DNA from: an uncultured Clostridia bacterium
GTDB taxonomy: Bacteria; Bacillota; Clostridia; TANB77; CAG-508
DNA: 9,528 bases
Assembly (NCBI GenBank): GCA_947589135.1
Contig: CANPZT010000046.1
Span: 1-9,528, forward strand
Direction: 5' to 3'
A program made the translations under genes and the position numbers. Positions 1-5,670 of the stretch are shown piece after piece. Numbering within the stretch: position 1 is the stretch's first letter; each line of letters begins with the position of its first letter. Under the pieces are notes generated by a model. That model was not told the DNA's origin. It did not search any database and saw only the letters and a list, made by a program, of their open reading frames with translations.

Positions 1-5
1 AAAAT

Positions 6-44
6 TTAGCCCTAAAAAACTAAATTTTTAGGGCTAATGTTTAA
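6..44. terminator. Intrinsic terminator-like hairpin at left edge
   Basis: A perfect 13-bp stem is formed by 6-18 (TTAGCCC then TAAAAA) and 25-37, with a 6-nt loop. Read on the minus strand the stem is followed directly by ATTTT. On the plus strand a weaker T-containing stretch (TGTTTAAAAAATTTT) follows. It could end a plus-strand gene that lies before the window, or act in both directions. The gene it serves is not visible, so orientation is inferred only. Confidence 0.6.
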
Positions 45-71
45 AAAATTTTGGGACATTTTCAAATTTCA

Positions 72-102
72 TTGACAGAAATCTATAATAATCAATTATA
101 AT
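72..102 (+). promoter_or_regulatory. Sigma-A-type promoter for the Lys/Glu-rich membrane protein
   Basis: A perfect TTGACA (72-77) is followed after 19 bp by a perfect TATAAT (97-102). The spacer is 2 bp longer than ideal, so a shifted -10 is possible. It lies about 110 nt upstream of the gene starting at 217 and after the edge hairpin, which fits the start of a new transcription unit. Confidence 0.6.
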
Positions 103-216
103 ATAAATATCATTGTATAAATATAAAAAAATCCAAATATTAATAAATATTAAAAATTGTCTTTTAATTTCTTAAAAACTATGTTATATTATAAAAAAAG
201 AGGAGGAGAAATAATA

Positions 217-1173
217 ATGGAAAACAATGAGGAAAATAAAAAAGAATTAGAGCAAAAAGAAAAAATTGAAAAAGATGAGTTGAAATCTACAGAAACAGAA
301 AAAAATATTGAAGAAACAAAGAAAAAAGACACTAAGCTAGAAAGCAAAGAGCTAGAAGAAAAAGAAGACGCTAAACCAAAGAAGAAAGAAACAACAGAGA
401 AAAAAGATACTAAAGTTAAAAATGAAGAGCAAAAAAATGAAAAAGTAGACGAAATACAAAATCCAGAAGATAAAAAAGAAAAAGCAGATGCAATAAAAAA
501 AGAAGTAGCAAATTTAAAGAAAAATAGTGAAGTAAAATCAGATAACAAAAAATCAGATAAAAAGAAAATTAATAAAAAATCAGACAACAAAAATATGAAA
601 CCAGTAATTGCTATTGTAATAGCAATAATAGTTGTTGTTATTGGATATTTAATTGCATTAAATATTGCTAAATATAATGCCATAAAAGAAGTAAAAACAA
701 TATTTGATGCGATGAAAGCAGGAGATGAACAAACTATTAAAAATTATTTAGATGAAAATGAAGAGAATGAAGAAAATCAAGAAGATGCAGAAACTAGCAA
801 AGAAATGACAAGAATAATGTTAAGCAATATGGATTATAAAATTATTTCTGTAAAACCTAATTTAAATAAGTGTACTATAAAATTAAATATTAGTAATAAG
901 AATTTAGAGAAAATATTTACAAATTATATGCAAAAAGTATTTTCATTGGTATTTTTAGAAGAATTTACAGAAGCAACAGAAGAACAAGTAAATACAAAAA
1001 TGAAAGATATATTTGAAGAACAATATAATTCTGAAGATATTGAAACAGTCTCAAATGAAGTTACAATTACAATGAAAAAAGAAAATGGTAAATGGAATAT
1101 GGAAGCAGGGAATAAAGAAGTTATTAATGCAATTTTACCAGGATATGAATCTATAATAAATTCTTTAAATTAA
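217..1173 (+). CDS. Membrane-anchored Lys/Glu-rich protein with a possible NTF2-like (DUF4878/DUF5105-type) outer domain
   Basis: The start at 217 is chosen because AGGAGGAG (201-208) sits 8 nt upstream. An in-frame TTG at 157 has no ribosome binding site and would add 20 residues. The 318-residue product has three parts. Residues 1-127 are almost entirely Lys, Glu, Asp, Asn, Thr and Ser and are probably disordered or helical. Residues 129-151 are a single transmembrane helix (PVIAIVIAIIVVVIGYLIAL). Residues 152-318 form a mixed alpha/beta domain that ends with a KENGKWNMEAG strand. Helix, acidic linker, strands and a C-terminal 'NGKWN' strand resemble the small lipoprotein/membrane NTF2-like domains grouped as DUF4878 or DUF5105. 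That similarity is by eye only. Lys/Asn just before the helix suggests the N-terminus is inside and the C-terminal domain outside. The gene appears monocistronic, between its own promoter and a structured 3' region. Function is unknown. Confidence 0.85.
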   Translation: MENNEENKKELEQKEKIEKDELKSTETEKNIEETKKKDTKLESKELEEKEDAKPKKKETTEKKDTKVKNEEQKNEKVDEIQNPEDKKEKADAIKKEVANLKKNSEVKSDNKKSDKKKINKKSDNKNMKPVIAIVIAIIVVVIGYLIALNIAKYNAIKEVKTIFDAMKAGDEQTIKNYLDENEENEENQEDAETSKEMTRIMLSNMDYKIISVKPNLNKCTIKLNISNKNLEKIFTNYMQKVFSLVFLEEFTEATEEQVNTKMKDIFEEQYNSEDIETVSNEVTITMKKENGKWNMEAGNKEVINAILPGYESIINSLN

Positions 1174-1194
1174 TAGAATAAATATTATAAAATA

Positions 1195-1284
1195 AAAACC
1201 AGAGTAGATTATAAAAAATTAAAACAATATGTTAGAGTAGTGTATAAATTTATAATTTATGCTGGTTTTATTGTTAATTTTAAA
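1195..1284 (+). other. Structured 3' region, possible weak terminator
   Basis: An 8-bp stem, AAAACCAG (1195-1202) with CTGGTTTT (1262-1269), encloses a symmetrical 5x5 internal loop. Inside that is a second 8-bp stem, ATTATAAA (1208-1215) with TTTATAAT (1249-1256), and a 33-nt apical loop. The heptamer AGAGTAG occurs twice (1201-1207 and 1234-1240). T-rich sequence (ATTGTTAATTTT) follows. It may end transcription of the upstream gene, but the T tract is poor. No known riboswitch consensus was recognised. The rest of the 1174-1394 gap holds only the next promoter. Confidence 0.35.
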
Positions 1285-1321
1285 AGTATAAATTAATAAA
1301 ACATAAAAATAGAAAAAAATG

Positions 1322-1350
1322 TTGAAAAAAAGTATAAATAAAATTATAAT
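1322..1350 (+). promoter_or_regulatory. Sigma-A-type promoter for the pilin-like gene
   Basis: TTGAAA (1322-1327), a 17-bp spacer and a perfect TATAAT (1345-1350) lie 45 nt before the pilin-like start codon. Near-consensus elements at ideal spacing make this one of the strongest promoter calls in the window. It may also serve rnhB downstream. Confidence 0.75.
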
Positions 1351-1394
1351 ATGAGTGAAGATATATTATATAGTAAATGTGAAAGGAATAAAAC

Positions 1395-1928
1395 ATGAAT
1401 AATTATAAAGATAATTTTATAAAAATATTAGAAAAAGAAAATAAAGGAATTACAATGATAGCATTGGTAATTACAATTATTGTTTTATTAATAATATCAG
1501 GAATTGGTATTTATGAAGGAACACAAAGTCTTAAAGAAGTTAAACTAGAAGAATTAAAAACGAATATGCTATTAATAGAAGCAAAAGCAAGAGAATATGT
1601 TGAGGAAGTTAGCTTTAAAATTGGTAGAGATACAACAGATGAAAGTAGAATACAGGCAATAAAAAAGGAAGTTTATGAAGATGGTGAAAATGGAGCTAAA
1701 TTACAAAAAGCAACAGAAGCAAATTTAAGTAATGTGCCTGAAAGCATTCCAATTGAAAGTTGTTATGTAATAACAGAAGATACATTTAACTTATGGGGAC
1801 TTAATAAAATAGAATTACACGAAAATGAAAGTTATTTAGTTCAATTTGATGAAGATAATTTAGAGGTTGAAGTATATAATACAAGAGGATATGAAGGAAA
1901 ATATTCATTAACAGAAATAGAACAATAA
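1395..1928 (+). CDS. Type IV pilin-like protein (non-canonical prepilin N-terminus)
   Basis: The 177-residue protein starts with a short basic leader (residues 1-18) ending in NKG, then ITMIALVITIIVLLIISG as the hydrophobic helix (19-37). This is the class III signal layout: prepilin peptidase would cut after Gly18 and leave the helix as N-terminal stalk. The canonical Glu at mature position 5 is Ala (A23). Many Clostridia-type proteins with an 'ITxIALVITIIVLLI' helix share this. The rest (38-177) is acidic and soluble, with a helical stalk continuation and probable C-terminal strands. A single Cys lies in 'IESCYVIT', so no intramolecular disulfide is possible. The GAAAGGA site at 1381-1387, 7 nt before ATG, supports the start. 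No prepilin peptidase, ATPase or other pilin is nearby, so this looks like an orphan pseudopilin. Its ligand or role is unknown. Confidence 0.8.
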   Translation: MNNYKDNFIKILEKENKGITMIALVITIIVLLIISGIGIYEGTQSLKEVKLEELKTNMLLIEAKAREYVEEVSFKIGRDTTDESRIQAIKKEVYEDGENGAKLQKATEANLSNVPESIPIESCYVITEDTFNLWGLNKIELHENESYLVQFDEDNLEVEVYNTRGYEGKYSLTEIEQ

Positions 1929-1930
1929 AT

Positions 1931-1957
1931 AAAAAATAGAAAGTAATAGTATTTTTT
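1931..1957 (+). terminator. Weak all-A/T hairpin after the pilin-like gene
   Basis: AAAAAATA (1931-1938) pairs with TATTTTTT (1950-1957) around an 11-nt loop just after the pilin stop codon. Another T run follows at 1965-1970. With no G-C pairs it may terminate poorly, leaving rnhB partly dependent on read-through. No separate promoter for rnhB was found. Confidence 0.3.
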
Positions 1958-1993
1958 AATCAAATTTTTTCATTATAAGGAATGATAGTAAAT

Positions 1994-2620
1994 ATGAAAG
2001 AGAAAGAATTAGAAAGATTAATAAATTTAAAACAAATAGAAAAAGAGTTATATGAAAAAGGATTTCAACATATATGTGGTATAGATGAAGCAGGAAGAGG
2101 ACCTTTAGCAGGGCCAGTAGTAGTAGCTGGAGTAATTATGCCAAAAGATTCTATGATAGAAGGAGTTAATGACTCTAAAAAAGTATCTGAAAAAAAGAGA
2201 GAAAAACTATATGATTTAATTATAGAAGAAGCTATTAGCTATTCAGTAGCAGTTATAGGACAAGATATTATTGACGACATAAATATTTTGAATGCTACTA
2301 AACAAGGCGTAACTCAAGTGGTAGAAGGCTTAGATGTAAAGCCAGACTTAATTATTGTTGATGCTTTAACTAATATAAATACAAAAGGAATTCAATATGA
2401 GTCAATAATAAAAGGAGACGCAAAATGTTATAATATAGCTGCAGCATCAATTATAGCTAAAGTTACAAGAGATAGAATTATAAGGCAATGGGATGAAATT
2501 TATCCGCAATATGGCTTTGCAGCGCATAAAGGATATGGAACTGCAAGGCATATAGCAGCTATTAAAGAATATGGTCTTTGCCCAATACATAGAAAAAGTT
2601 TTACTAAAAATTTTGTATAA
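1994..2620 (+). CDS. rnhB: Ribonuclease HII
   Basis: RNase HII cleaves the RNA strand of RNA-DNA hybrids and nicks 5' of single ribonucleotides in DNA, acting in primer and misincorporated-rNMP removal in the cytoplasm. The 208-residue product has the full type 2 RNase H signature. CGIDEAGRGPLAGPVVVAGV supplies D31 and E32, VNDSKKVSEKKR follows, IIVDA supplies D123 and KGDAK supplies D142, completing the four metal-binding acids. SIIAKVTRD and HKGYGT complete the family pattern. Length is typical. The start is uncertain: AAGGA (1977-1981) lies 12 nt before ATG 1994 but touches the in-frame ATG at 1982, so 1994 is preferred; using 1982 would add MIVN. It follows the pilin-like gene by about 65 nt with no visible promoter, and co-transcription is possible but unproven. 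Confidence 0.95.
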   Translation: MKEKELERLINLKQIEKELYEKGFQHICGIDEAGRGPLAGPVVVAGVIMPKDSMIEGVNDSKKVSEKKREKLYDLIIEEAISYSVAVIGQDIIDDINILNATKQGVTQVVEGLDVKPDLIIVDALTNINTKGIQYESIIKGDAKCYNIAAASIIAKVTRDRIIRQWDEIYPQYGFAAHKGYGTARHIAAIKEYGLCPIHRKSFTKNFV

Positions 2621-2657
2621 AAATGTGTCAAAAGTGTTGGGGCTTTTTGTTACATTT
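2621..2657 (+). terminator. Probable terminator hairpin of rnhB
   Basis: Immediately after the rnhB stop, AAATGT (2621-2626) pairs with ACATTT (2652-2657). Inside, AAAAG (2630-2634) pairs with CTTTT (2643-2647) around an 8-nt loop TGTTGGGG. The inner hairpin has a T5 run at its foot and a T6 run lies at 2668-2673. The stem is interrupted, so strength is uncertain. Confidence 0.4.
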
Positions 2658-2659
2658 CT

Positions 2660-2688
2660 TTGATATATTTTTTACAATTGTATATAAT
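2660..2688 (+). promoter_or_regulatory. Promoter overlapping the left end of the palindromic element
   Basis: TTGATA (2660-2665), a 17-bp spacer and a perfect TATAAT (2683-2688). The -35 lies outside the inverted repeat while the -10 lies inside its left arm. A transcript starting near 2695 would contain most of the self-complementary element as RNA and could continue into pdp. No better promoter for pdp was seen between 2856 and 2915. Confidence 0.6.
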
Positions 2689-2855
2689 AAATTTATTTAA
2701 TGATAAATGCTAGCGAAATTATACTACAAATTATTTAATTAACAAATGGGAGAATCTCAAACTTGCTTTGAGAGAGGCCTATTTGTTAATTATAGAATTT
2801 GTTTATAATGTAGCGTAGCCGAAGAATTAAATAAATTTATTATATACAATTGTAA
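2672..2855. repeat. 184-bp near-complete palindrome with 30-bp terminal inverted repeats, MITE-like
   Basis: The outer arms 2672-2701 and 2826-2855 are perfect 30-bp inverted repeats beginning TTACAATTGTATATAA. Inside them further stems nest about the same centre: GCTA 2709-2712 with 2816-2819; ATTATA 2718-2723 with 2804-2809; ACAAATT 2726-2732 with 2796-2802; 2736-2750 with 2778-2792 (15 bp, one G-T); and TCTCAAA 2755-2761 with 2767-2773, capped by loop CTTGC. About 69 base pairs cover three quarters of the element. There is no ORF. TA dinucleotides flank CAATTG at both ends (2673-2674, 2853-2854), as a Tc1/mariner-type MITE would show, but the palindrome makes this uninformative. The alternative is a hairpin non-coding RNA or cruciform regulatory element. 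Together with the preceding terminator and promoter it fills the 304-bp gap between rnhB and pdp. Confidence 0.7.
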
Positions 2856-2924
2856 TTTAATAACTAGAAATTATTGCATGTAAAAAAAGGTCAAATTTTT
2901 TTGATATTTTGCTTAGGAGGAATA

Positions 2925-4229
2925 ATGAATATATTAGATATAATAGAAAAAAAAAGAGATAAAAAAGAATTAACAAAAGAAGAAATAGAATATTTTGTTA
3001 AAGGATATACTGATGGGTCTATTTCAGATTATCAAGCAGCTGCACTTGTAATGGCAATATTTATTAATGGTATGAGCAAAAAAGAAACAACAGATTTAAC
3101 TATAGCTATGGCACATTCAGGAGAAATTTTAGATTTATCAAAATTAAATAAAATAATTGTAGATAAACATTCTACAGGTGGTGTAGGAGATAAAGTTTCT
3201 ATAATATTATTACCATTAGTTGCTTCTGTAGGAGTACCAGTTGCGAAAATGTCTGGAAGAGGTCTAGGTTTTACAGGAGGAACAGTAGATAAATTAGAGT
3301 CTATTCCAGGTTATCAAACAGGAGTAGATATTCACAATTTTGTAAAAAATGTGGAAAATATAGGAATAAGTATTATATCTCAAACGTTAAATTTAGCACC
3401 AGCAGATAAGAAAATATATGCACTTCGTGATAGTATATCTTGTGTAGAGAGTATACCATTAATTGCATCTAGTATAATGAGTAAAAAAATTGCAAGTGGG
3501 GCACAGAAAATAGTGTTAGATGTTACAGTTGGAAGCGGAGCTTTTATGGAAAATATAGAAAATGCAGAGAAATTATCAAGAGAAATGATTGAAATTGGTA
3601 AATTGTCAAATAGAGAAACAATATGTGTATTGACTAATATGGATGAGCCTTTAGGATACAGTGTAGGTAATTCATTAGAGGTAATAGAAGCTATAAAGTT
3701 TCTAAAAGGAGAAATGATAGAAGATGTAAGCCAAGTTGTTTTAGAACTTGGAGCTTATATGTTAAAATTATCAGGTATAGGCAATGACATTAATAAGAAT
3801 AAAAAATTACTATTAGAAAATATACAAAATGGAAAGGGATATAATAAATTTTTAGAATTAGTAAAAAATCAAGGTGGAGATATTTCTTATATAGAAAATA
3901 CTGAAAAGTTTACAAAAGCAAAATATATAGAACCAATATATAGTGATAAAAAAGGATATTTAAAGGAAATTAATGCAAAAGAAGTAGGAAAAATAGCAGG
4001 AAATCTAGGTGCAGGGAGAATAAAAAAGGAAGATAAAATTGACTCAAGTGTAGGAATTATATTAAATAAAAAGGTTGGAGATAAAATTGAAAAAAATGAA
4101 ATAATAGCGTATATTCATGCAAATCAAAAAGAAAAATTAGAAACTGCTAAAAAACAGTTGAAAAATATTATTTTAATAGTTCCTACCAAAGTAGAAAAAT
4201 TACAATCAATAATAAAAGTAATTAAATAA
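2925..4229 (+). CDS. pdp: Pyrimidine-nucleoside phosphorylase
   Basis: The enzyme reversibly phosphorolyses uridine, thymidine and deoxyuridine to the base plus (deoxy)ribose-1-phosphate, a cytoplasmic pyrimidine-salvage step. The 434-residue length equals the Bacillus-type enzyme. An N-terminal helical domain (1-65) precedes the phosphate-binding KHSTGGVGDK (K81, S83, G88) and the thymidine/pyrimidine phosphorylase signature SGRGLGFTGGTVDKLE (110-125). R168, S183 and K187 in LRD...PLIASSIMSKK are the expected base-binding residues. The C-terminal PYNP domain covers about 345-410 (GYLKEINAKEVG, LGAGR, VGDKI). The start at 2925 has AGGAGG (2915-2920) 4 nt upstream; an in-frame TTG at 2874 has no such site. 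Odd point: the usual DVKxGxGAF motif reads DVTVGSGAF, with Thr201 in place of Lys. Thymidine phosphorylase (deoA) is the close alternative, but the sequence pattern favours pdp. No nucleoside-salvage partners are nearby. Confidence 0.93.
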   Translation: MNILDIIEKKRDKKELTKEEIEYFVKGYTDGSISDYQAAALVMAIFINGMSKKETTDLTIAMAHSGEILDLSKLNKIIVDKHSTGGVGDKVSIILLPLVASVGVPVAKMSGRGLGFTGGTVDKLESIPGYQTGVDIHNFVKNVENIGISIISQTLNLAPADKKIYALRDSISCVESIPLIASSIMSKKIASGAQKIVLDVTVGSGAFMENIENAEKLSREMIEIGKLSNRETICVLTNMDEPLGYSVGNSLEVIEAIKFLKGEMIEDVSQVVLELGAYMLKLSGIGNDINKNKKLLLENIQNGKGYNKFLELVKNQGGDISYIENTEKFTKAKYIEPIYSDKKGYLKEINAKEVGKIAGNLGAGRIKKEDKIDSSVGIILNKKVGDKIEKNEIIAYIHANQKEKLETAKKQLKNIILIVPTKVEKLQSIIKVIK

Positions 4230-4268
4230 AAAGTATTATAGAAAATTTTGGAAAACACTACAAAATAA

Positions 4269-4296
4269 TTGAAAAAAATATTTTATATGATATAAT
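4269..4296 (+). promoter_or_regulatory. Extended -10 promoter for the 48-residue membrane protein (and perhaps cdaA)
   Basis: TTGAAA (4269-4274), a 16-bp spacer and TATAAT (4291-4296), with TGA immediately before it forming an extended TGnTATAAT. It lies about 33 nt before the small ORF. No terminator was seen between that ORF and cdaA, so it may drive both. A much weaker TTCAAA/TATAAC pair with a 15-bp spacer exists at 4490-4516. Confidence 0.7.
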
Positions 4297-4329
4297 AATA
4301 TTGAAAATTATACAGAAAGGATGAAAAAA

Positions 4330-4476
4330 ATGAAAAAAGAAAAAATATCAAAAGAAAAAATAAATCATAAACACCATTATGATAAAGGACAAATTTTTGT
4401 AAAGATTATGGCAGGTATTTTAGCATTATTAATGGTTGTAGCAACAGGAGCTACTTTAATATATGCCTTAATATAA
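4330..4476 (+). CDS. 48-residue single-pass membrane protein, possibly DUF4044-like
   Basis: This short gene is easily missed. The product starts MKKEKISKEKINHKHHYDKG, a 20-residue basic, His-containing cytoplasmic head, followed by a single transmembrane helix (about residues 22-48, IFVKIMAGILALLMVVATGA) ending at IYALI. AAAGG (4316-4320) is 9 nt before ATG 4330; an in-frame ATG at 4321 abuts it and is less likely. A consensus extended promoter lies just upstream. A basic head, one helix and very short total length recall the small Firmicutes proteins called DUF4044, but the match is by eye and tentative. It ends 73 nt before the chosen cdaA start in the same direction with no terminator between, so co-expression is plausible. 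Function unknown. Confidence 0.75.
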   Translation: MKKEKISKEKINHKHHYDKGQIFVKIMAGILALLMVVATGATLIYALI

Positions 4477-4549
4477 TAGAAATAAAAGATTCAAAATAAC
4501 TATGATTTTTTATAACTAAATTTGTACCTTGGAGGGAATGAAAGTAAAT

Positions 4550-5500
4550 ATGGTAATTAATTTAGGAATGATTTGGGAGAATCTTTATAGAGATAATATA
4601 TTAGAATATATAAAAAATTTGCAAAAAAATCCACTGGAGCTAGTTTCTCTTATTGTAGATTTAACAATAGTAATATTTTTATTATATTGTTTTTTTAAAA
4701 TAGTAAAAGGTTCTAGAGCATGGCAATTAATAAAGGGAATAGCATTATTAATTATAGCAACATGGATAAGTGGATTATTTAATTTAAAGATACTAAATTG
4801 GATTTTAACAGGAATTATGAATTTAGGAGTAATTGCAATAATTGTGATATTCCAGCCTGAATTAAGAAGAGGATTAGAACAATTAGGAACCAATAAATTT
4901 ACTAAGTTTTTTGGAATTGATAAAGATTTATCAACAAAAACAAAAGAAGATATATATAAAATTGCAATAGCTTCAACAGAACTTGCAAAAACAAAAACAG
5001 GAGCATTAATTGTAATAGAAAGAGATATAAAAATACAAGATATCATATCTACAGGAATTCCAATGGATGCAGAAGTTTCTCCACAATTATTAGTTAATAT
5101 ATTTTATCCTAAAACACCATTACATGATGGGGCAGTTGTAATTTCAGGAAATAGAATTGCAGCAGCAGCATGTGTATTACCTTTATCTAATGACAAAGAT
5201 ATTGCAAAGGAATTAGGAACAAGGCATAGAGCAGCAATAGGAATATCAAAAGAATCAGATAGTATTGTTGTTGTTGTATCAGAAGAAACAGGAAAAGTAT
5301 CAGTTGCAAAAGATGGTACGCTAATTGCAGATGTTAGAGAAGATGTATTGAAGAAAATATTAATTAGTAATATTATAACAAAAAGATTTGCAGGAGAAAA
5401 AAAGGAAAGAAAGAATACTTTGAAAAAGTTAAAAGAAAAGAGAAAAGAAAATAAAGAACAAATTAAAATAGAAAAACAAGATATAGAAAACAAAGGATAA
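4550..5500 (+). CDS. cdaA: Membrane diadenylate cyclase CdaA
   Basis: CdaA condenses two ATP into cyclic di-AMP, which controls potassium and osmolyte transport and wall homeostasis. The 316-residue product has three N-terminal transmembrane helices (about 31-52, 58-77, 84-101), then IFQPELRRGLEQLG, a hallmark of the family linker. The DAC domain has PLHDGAVV (D193-G194-A195) and GTRHRAAIG (R225-H226-R227), the two catalytic/ATP-binding motifs, and VVSEETG. The last ~40 residues are an unusual Lys/Glu-rich tail that makes it longer than the ~273-residue Bacillus protein. The start is uncertain: GGAGG (4531-4535) lies 14 nt before ATG 4550 but only 2 nt before in-frame ATG 4538, so the protein may be 4 residues longer. 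The usual partner genes cdaR (YbbR domain) and glmM do not follow; a terminator and truA do. Confidence 0.95.
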   Translation: MVINLGMIWENLYRDNILEYIKNLQKNPLELVSLIVDLTIVIFLLYCFFKIVKGSRAWQLIKGIALLIIATWISGLFNLKILNWILTGIMNLGVIAIIVIFQPELRRGLEQLGTNKFTKFFGIDKDLSTKTKEDIYKIAIASTELAKTKTGALIVIERDIKIQDIISTGIPMDAEVSPQLLVNIFYPKTPLHDGAVVISGNRIAAAACVLPLSNDKDIAKELGTRHRAAIGISKESDSIVVVVSEETGKVSVAKDGTLIADVREDVLKKILISNIITKRFAGEKKERKNTLKKLKEKRKENKEQIKIEKQDIENKG

Positions 5501-5525
5501 AAGTCGCAATGTTGCGACTTTTATA
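5499..5525 (+). terminator. Intrinsic terminator of cdaA
   Basis: A perfect 10-bp stem, AAAAGTCGCA (5499-5508) with TGCGACTTTT (5513-5522), has a 4-nt loop ATGT. The left arm begins within the cdaA stop codon. The T run is part of the right arm and runs into TTTTATA. Because the A/T flanks are symmetrical it could also work on the minus strand. Confidence 0.8.
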
Positions 5526-5598
5526 AAATTGTGTAATGTAAAAATTAATAATACTTAAATAGTTTTAAAATAAAAATTGCAATAATAAGGTGAAAAAT

Positions 5599-5670
5599 AT
5601 GAGAAATATAAAACTAACAATAGAATATGATGGAAAAGAATTTAATCGGTTGGCAAAAGCAACCAAATAA
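5599..5670 (+). pseudogene. truA: Out-of-frame N-terminal segment of truA
   Basis: From ATG 5599, with AAGGTG (5587-5592) 6 nt upstream, the frame reads MRNIKLTIEYDGKEF, which is the standard first strand and YDG motif of TruA. It then runs out of frame to a stop at 5668-5670. Omitting one base at about 5644 joins this segment to the IGWQKQPNK frame at 5645 and gives a normal 246-residue TruA. The good ribosome binding site shows this is the ancestral start. Either truA is broken here, or the read or assembly has a one-base insertion. Confidence 0.8.

Noticed and set aside
217..600. Tandem DNA repeat in the charged head
   Set aside because: The Lys/Glu runs are low-complexity protein without a fixed repeat unit at DNA level.
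189..683. Minus-strand open frame opposite the Lys/Glu-rich gene
   Set aside because: It is a Phe/Ser/Leu-rich mirror of AAA/GAA codons, has no ribosome binding site and is fully covered by the better-supported plus-strand gene.
2695..2845. 6S RNA or other known ncRNA class within the palindromic element
   Set aside because: A long hairpin with interior loops and a promoter recalls 6S RNA, but the perfect symmetry includes 2672-2694, upstream of the predicted transcription start, and no 6S consensus was recognised. Kept only as an alternative.
2856..2924. Riboswitch or T-box upstream of pdp
   Set aside because: No purine, PreQ1 or T-box consensus and no structured aptamer-like fold were seen in the 69 nt after the palindrome.
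4585..5493. Two minus-strand open frames opposite cdaA
   Set aside because: They are antisense shadows of a gene with unmistakable CdaA motifs, with no start signals.
5630..5650. Programmed frameshift in truA
   Set aside because: No slippery heptamer with downstream stimulatory structure or internal Shine-Dalgarno was seen, and TruA is not known to be made this way. An indel is simpler.
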